From: Chitinophaga sp. LS1
GTDB taxonomy: Bacteria; Bacteroidota; Bacteroidia; Chitinophagales; Chitinophagaceae
Reading direction: 5' to 3'
NCBI RefSeq assembly: GCF_034274695.1
Contig: NZ_CP128362.1
Span: 7,690,501-7,754,500, forward strand
Length of the DNA stretch: 64,000 nucleotides
The notes beneath the pieces are model-generated. The model ran no database searches, had not been told where the DNA came from, and saw only the letters and a list, made by a program, of their open reading frames with translations. The first letter of the stretch is position 1. The number at the start of each line of letters is the position of its first letter. This document shows, in pieces, positions 63,611 to 64,000 of the stretch. The position numbers and the translations under genes are program-made.

Positions 63611-64000
63611 ATGATTGATGCACCATTGAATGTACGGCTTAAAAATTTGAAGACCGGAGAATTGGTTGAGGCTGTCATTGAACCCGTCGTAGCAAAAGAT
63701 TTTGCTTTAATAAAAAAAAGTAAGGACAGATTCGATAAGTTTGATTGGAGTAATCAAAAGAAGAAAGAGGTGTATAAGTTAAGATTGAAGGAAGATGATC
63801 TGATAGTAGGATTACTCTGCATAATTGACCACCAGGATCCAGGGGTAGATGCAATCGAAATTGAGTTACTGGAAGCTTCAAATGAAAATATAGGTAAAGG
63901 AAAAACATATGATCAGATTGGAGGATGCTTAATAGCTTTTGCCTGTAGGGAATCTTTTAAAAGAGGGCATGGAGGTTGTGTATTTCTTACTCCTAAAACA
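63611..64000 (+). CDS. GNAT-like protein (cut by window end)
   Basis: ATG at 63611 opens at least 130 codons to the window end. The sequence begins MIDAPLNVRLKNLKTGELVE. Its second half, VDAIEIELLEASNENIGKGK then TYDQIGGCLIAFACRESFKR and GHGGCVFLTPKT, has the beta-alpha order and the gkGkt-like loop of GNAT acetyltransferases (E..Ll.as..n.GkGkty.qigg.LiafA...S...g..G.vfl.pKT). Proteins of this kind are often encoded as small two-gene units in Bacteroidota. The paired palindromes upstream suggest autoregulation. The 3' part is not in the window. Confidence 0.6.
   Translation, partial: MIDAPLNVRLKNLKTGELVEAVIEPVVAKDFALIKKSKDRFDKFDWSNQKKKEVYKLRLKEDDLIVGLLCIIDHQDPGVDAIEIELLEASNENIGKGKTYDQIGGCLIAFACRESFKRGHGGCVFLTPKT

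Overview
The window looks like a chromosomal segment of a Bacteroidota bacterium, most likely Chitinophaga or a close relative in the Chitinophagaceae. Reasons: two secreted proteins end in the type B C-terminal sorting domain of the type IX secretion system; there are TonB-dependent receptors, CTnDOT-type RteC and excisionase genes, and promoters of the TAnnTTTG type; start codons lack Shine-Dalgarno sequences; and a class I lanthipeptide cluster with a split dehydratase resembles what is known for pinensins of Chitinophaga. I found no rRNA gene, complete tRNA gene or CRISPR array.

Region 1 (0.6-9.9 kb) is an iron/oxidative-stress and ion-transport block: a DUF2231 membrane protein, an OmpR-type two-component pair, a rubrerythrin-like lipoprotein, a second DUF2231-like protein, a ferritin-VIT1 fusion, a P-type cation ATPase, an AI-2E family permease and a decayed universal stress protein. 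Two promoters share a tandem 8-mer at the same distance from the -10-like box, pointing to control by the local response regulator.

Region 2 (9.6-18.5 kb) is a gene graveyard: fragments of Usp, membrane protein, nitroreductase, XRE, AAA ATPase and beta-helix genes, two 910-bp IS5-family copies, a lipoprotein gene with a truncated tandem copy, and a chimera joining an IS701-type transposase to a sulfatase. The sulfatase part is about 99% identical to an intact gene at 49.8-51.3 kb.

Region 3 (18.5-28.9 kb) is one 3463-residue secreted protein with at least 26 Ig-like repeats. It is followed by an IS4-like element and a tRNA-3'-end-like sequence next to an integrase fragment, a possible old integration boundary.

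Region 4 (32.1-49.3 kb) is the most interesting part. It holds a lanthipeptide cluster: a peptidase-containing ABC exporter, split LanB, a LanC-like cyclase lacking two zinc ligands, and a double-glycine precursor. It is flanked by a siderophore-type TonB receptor, a second outer-membrane barrel, NosY/DUF3526-type ABC permeases, an ABC ATPase and a small His/Cys-rich protein. Six copies of a TTGCAAC-nnn-GTT box lie in the promoters of every transcription unit, so these genes probably form one regulon. A peptide that is made, exported and taken up again, possibly with a metal, is a testable idea.

Region 5 (49.8-56.6 kb) holds the intact sulfatase, a Calx-beta surface protein, a VOC/MarR pair, and a VOC plus Cdd1-AraC pair. 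Region 6 (56.6-61.4 kb) is the regulatory/replication module of a mobile element: an RteC-like protein, an excisionase-like protein, a winged-helix Rep-like protein and a DnaC-like ATPase, with five 24-bp tandem repeats and a perfect 23-bp palindrome. Region 7 (61.8-64 kb) holds a membrane-protein gene split by a third IS5-family element, and a GNAT-like gene cut by the window end.
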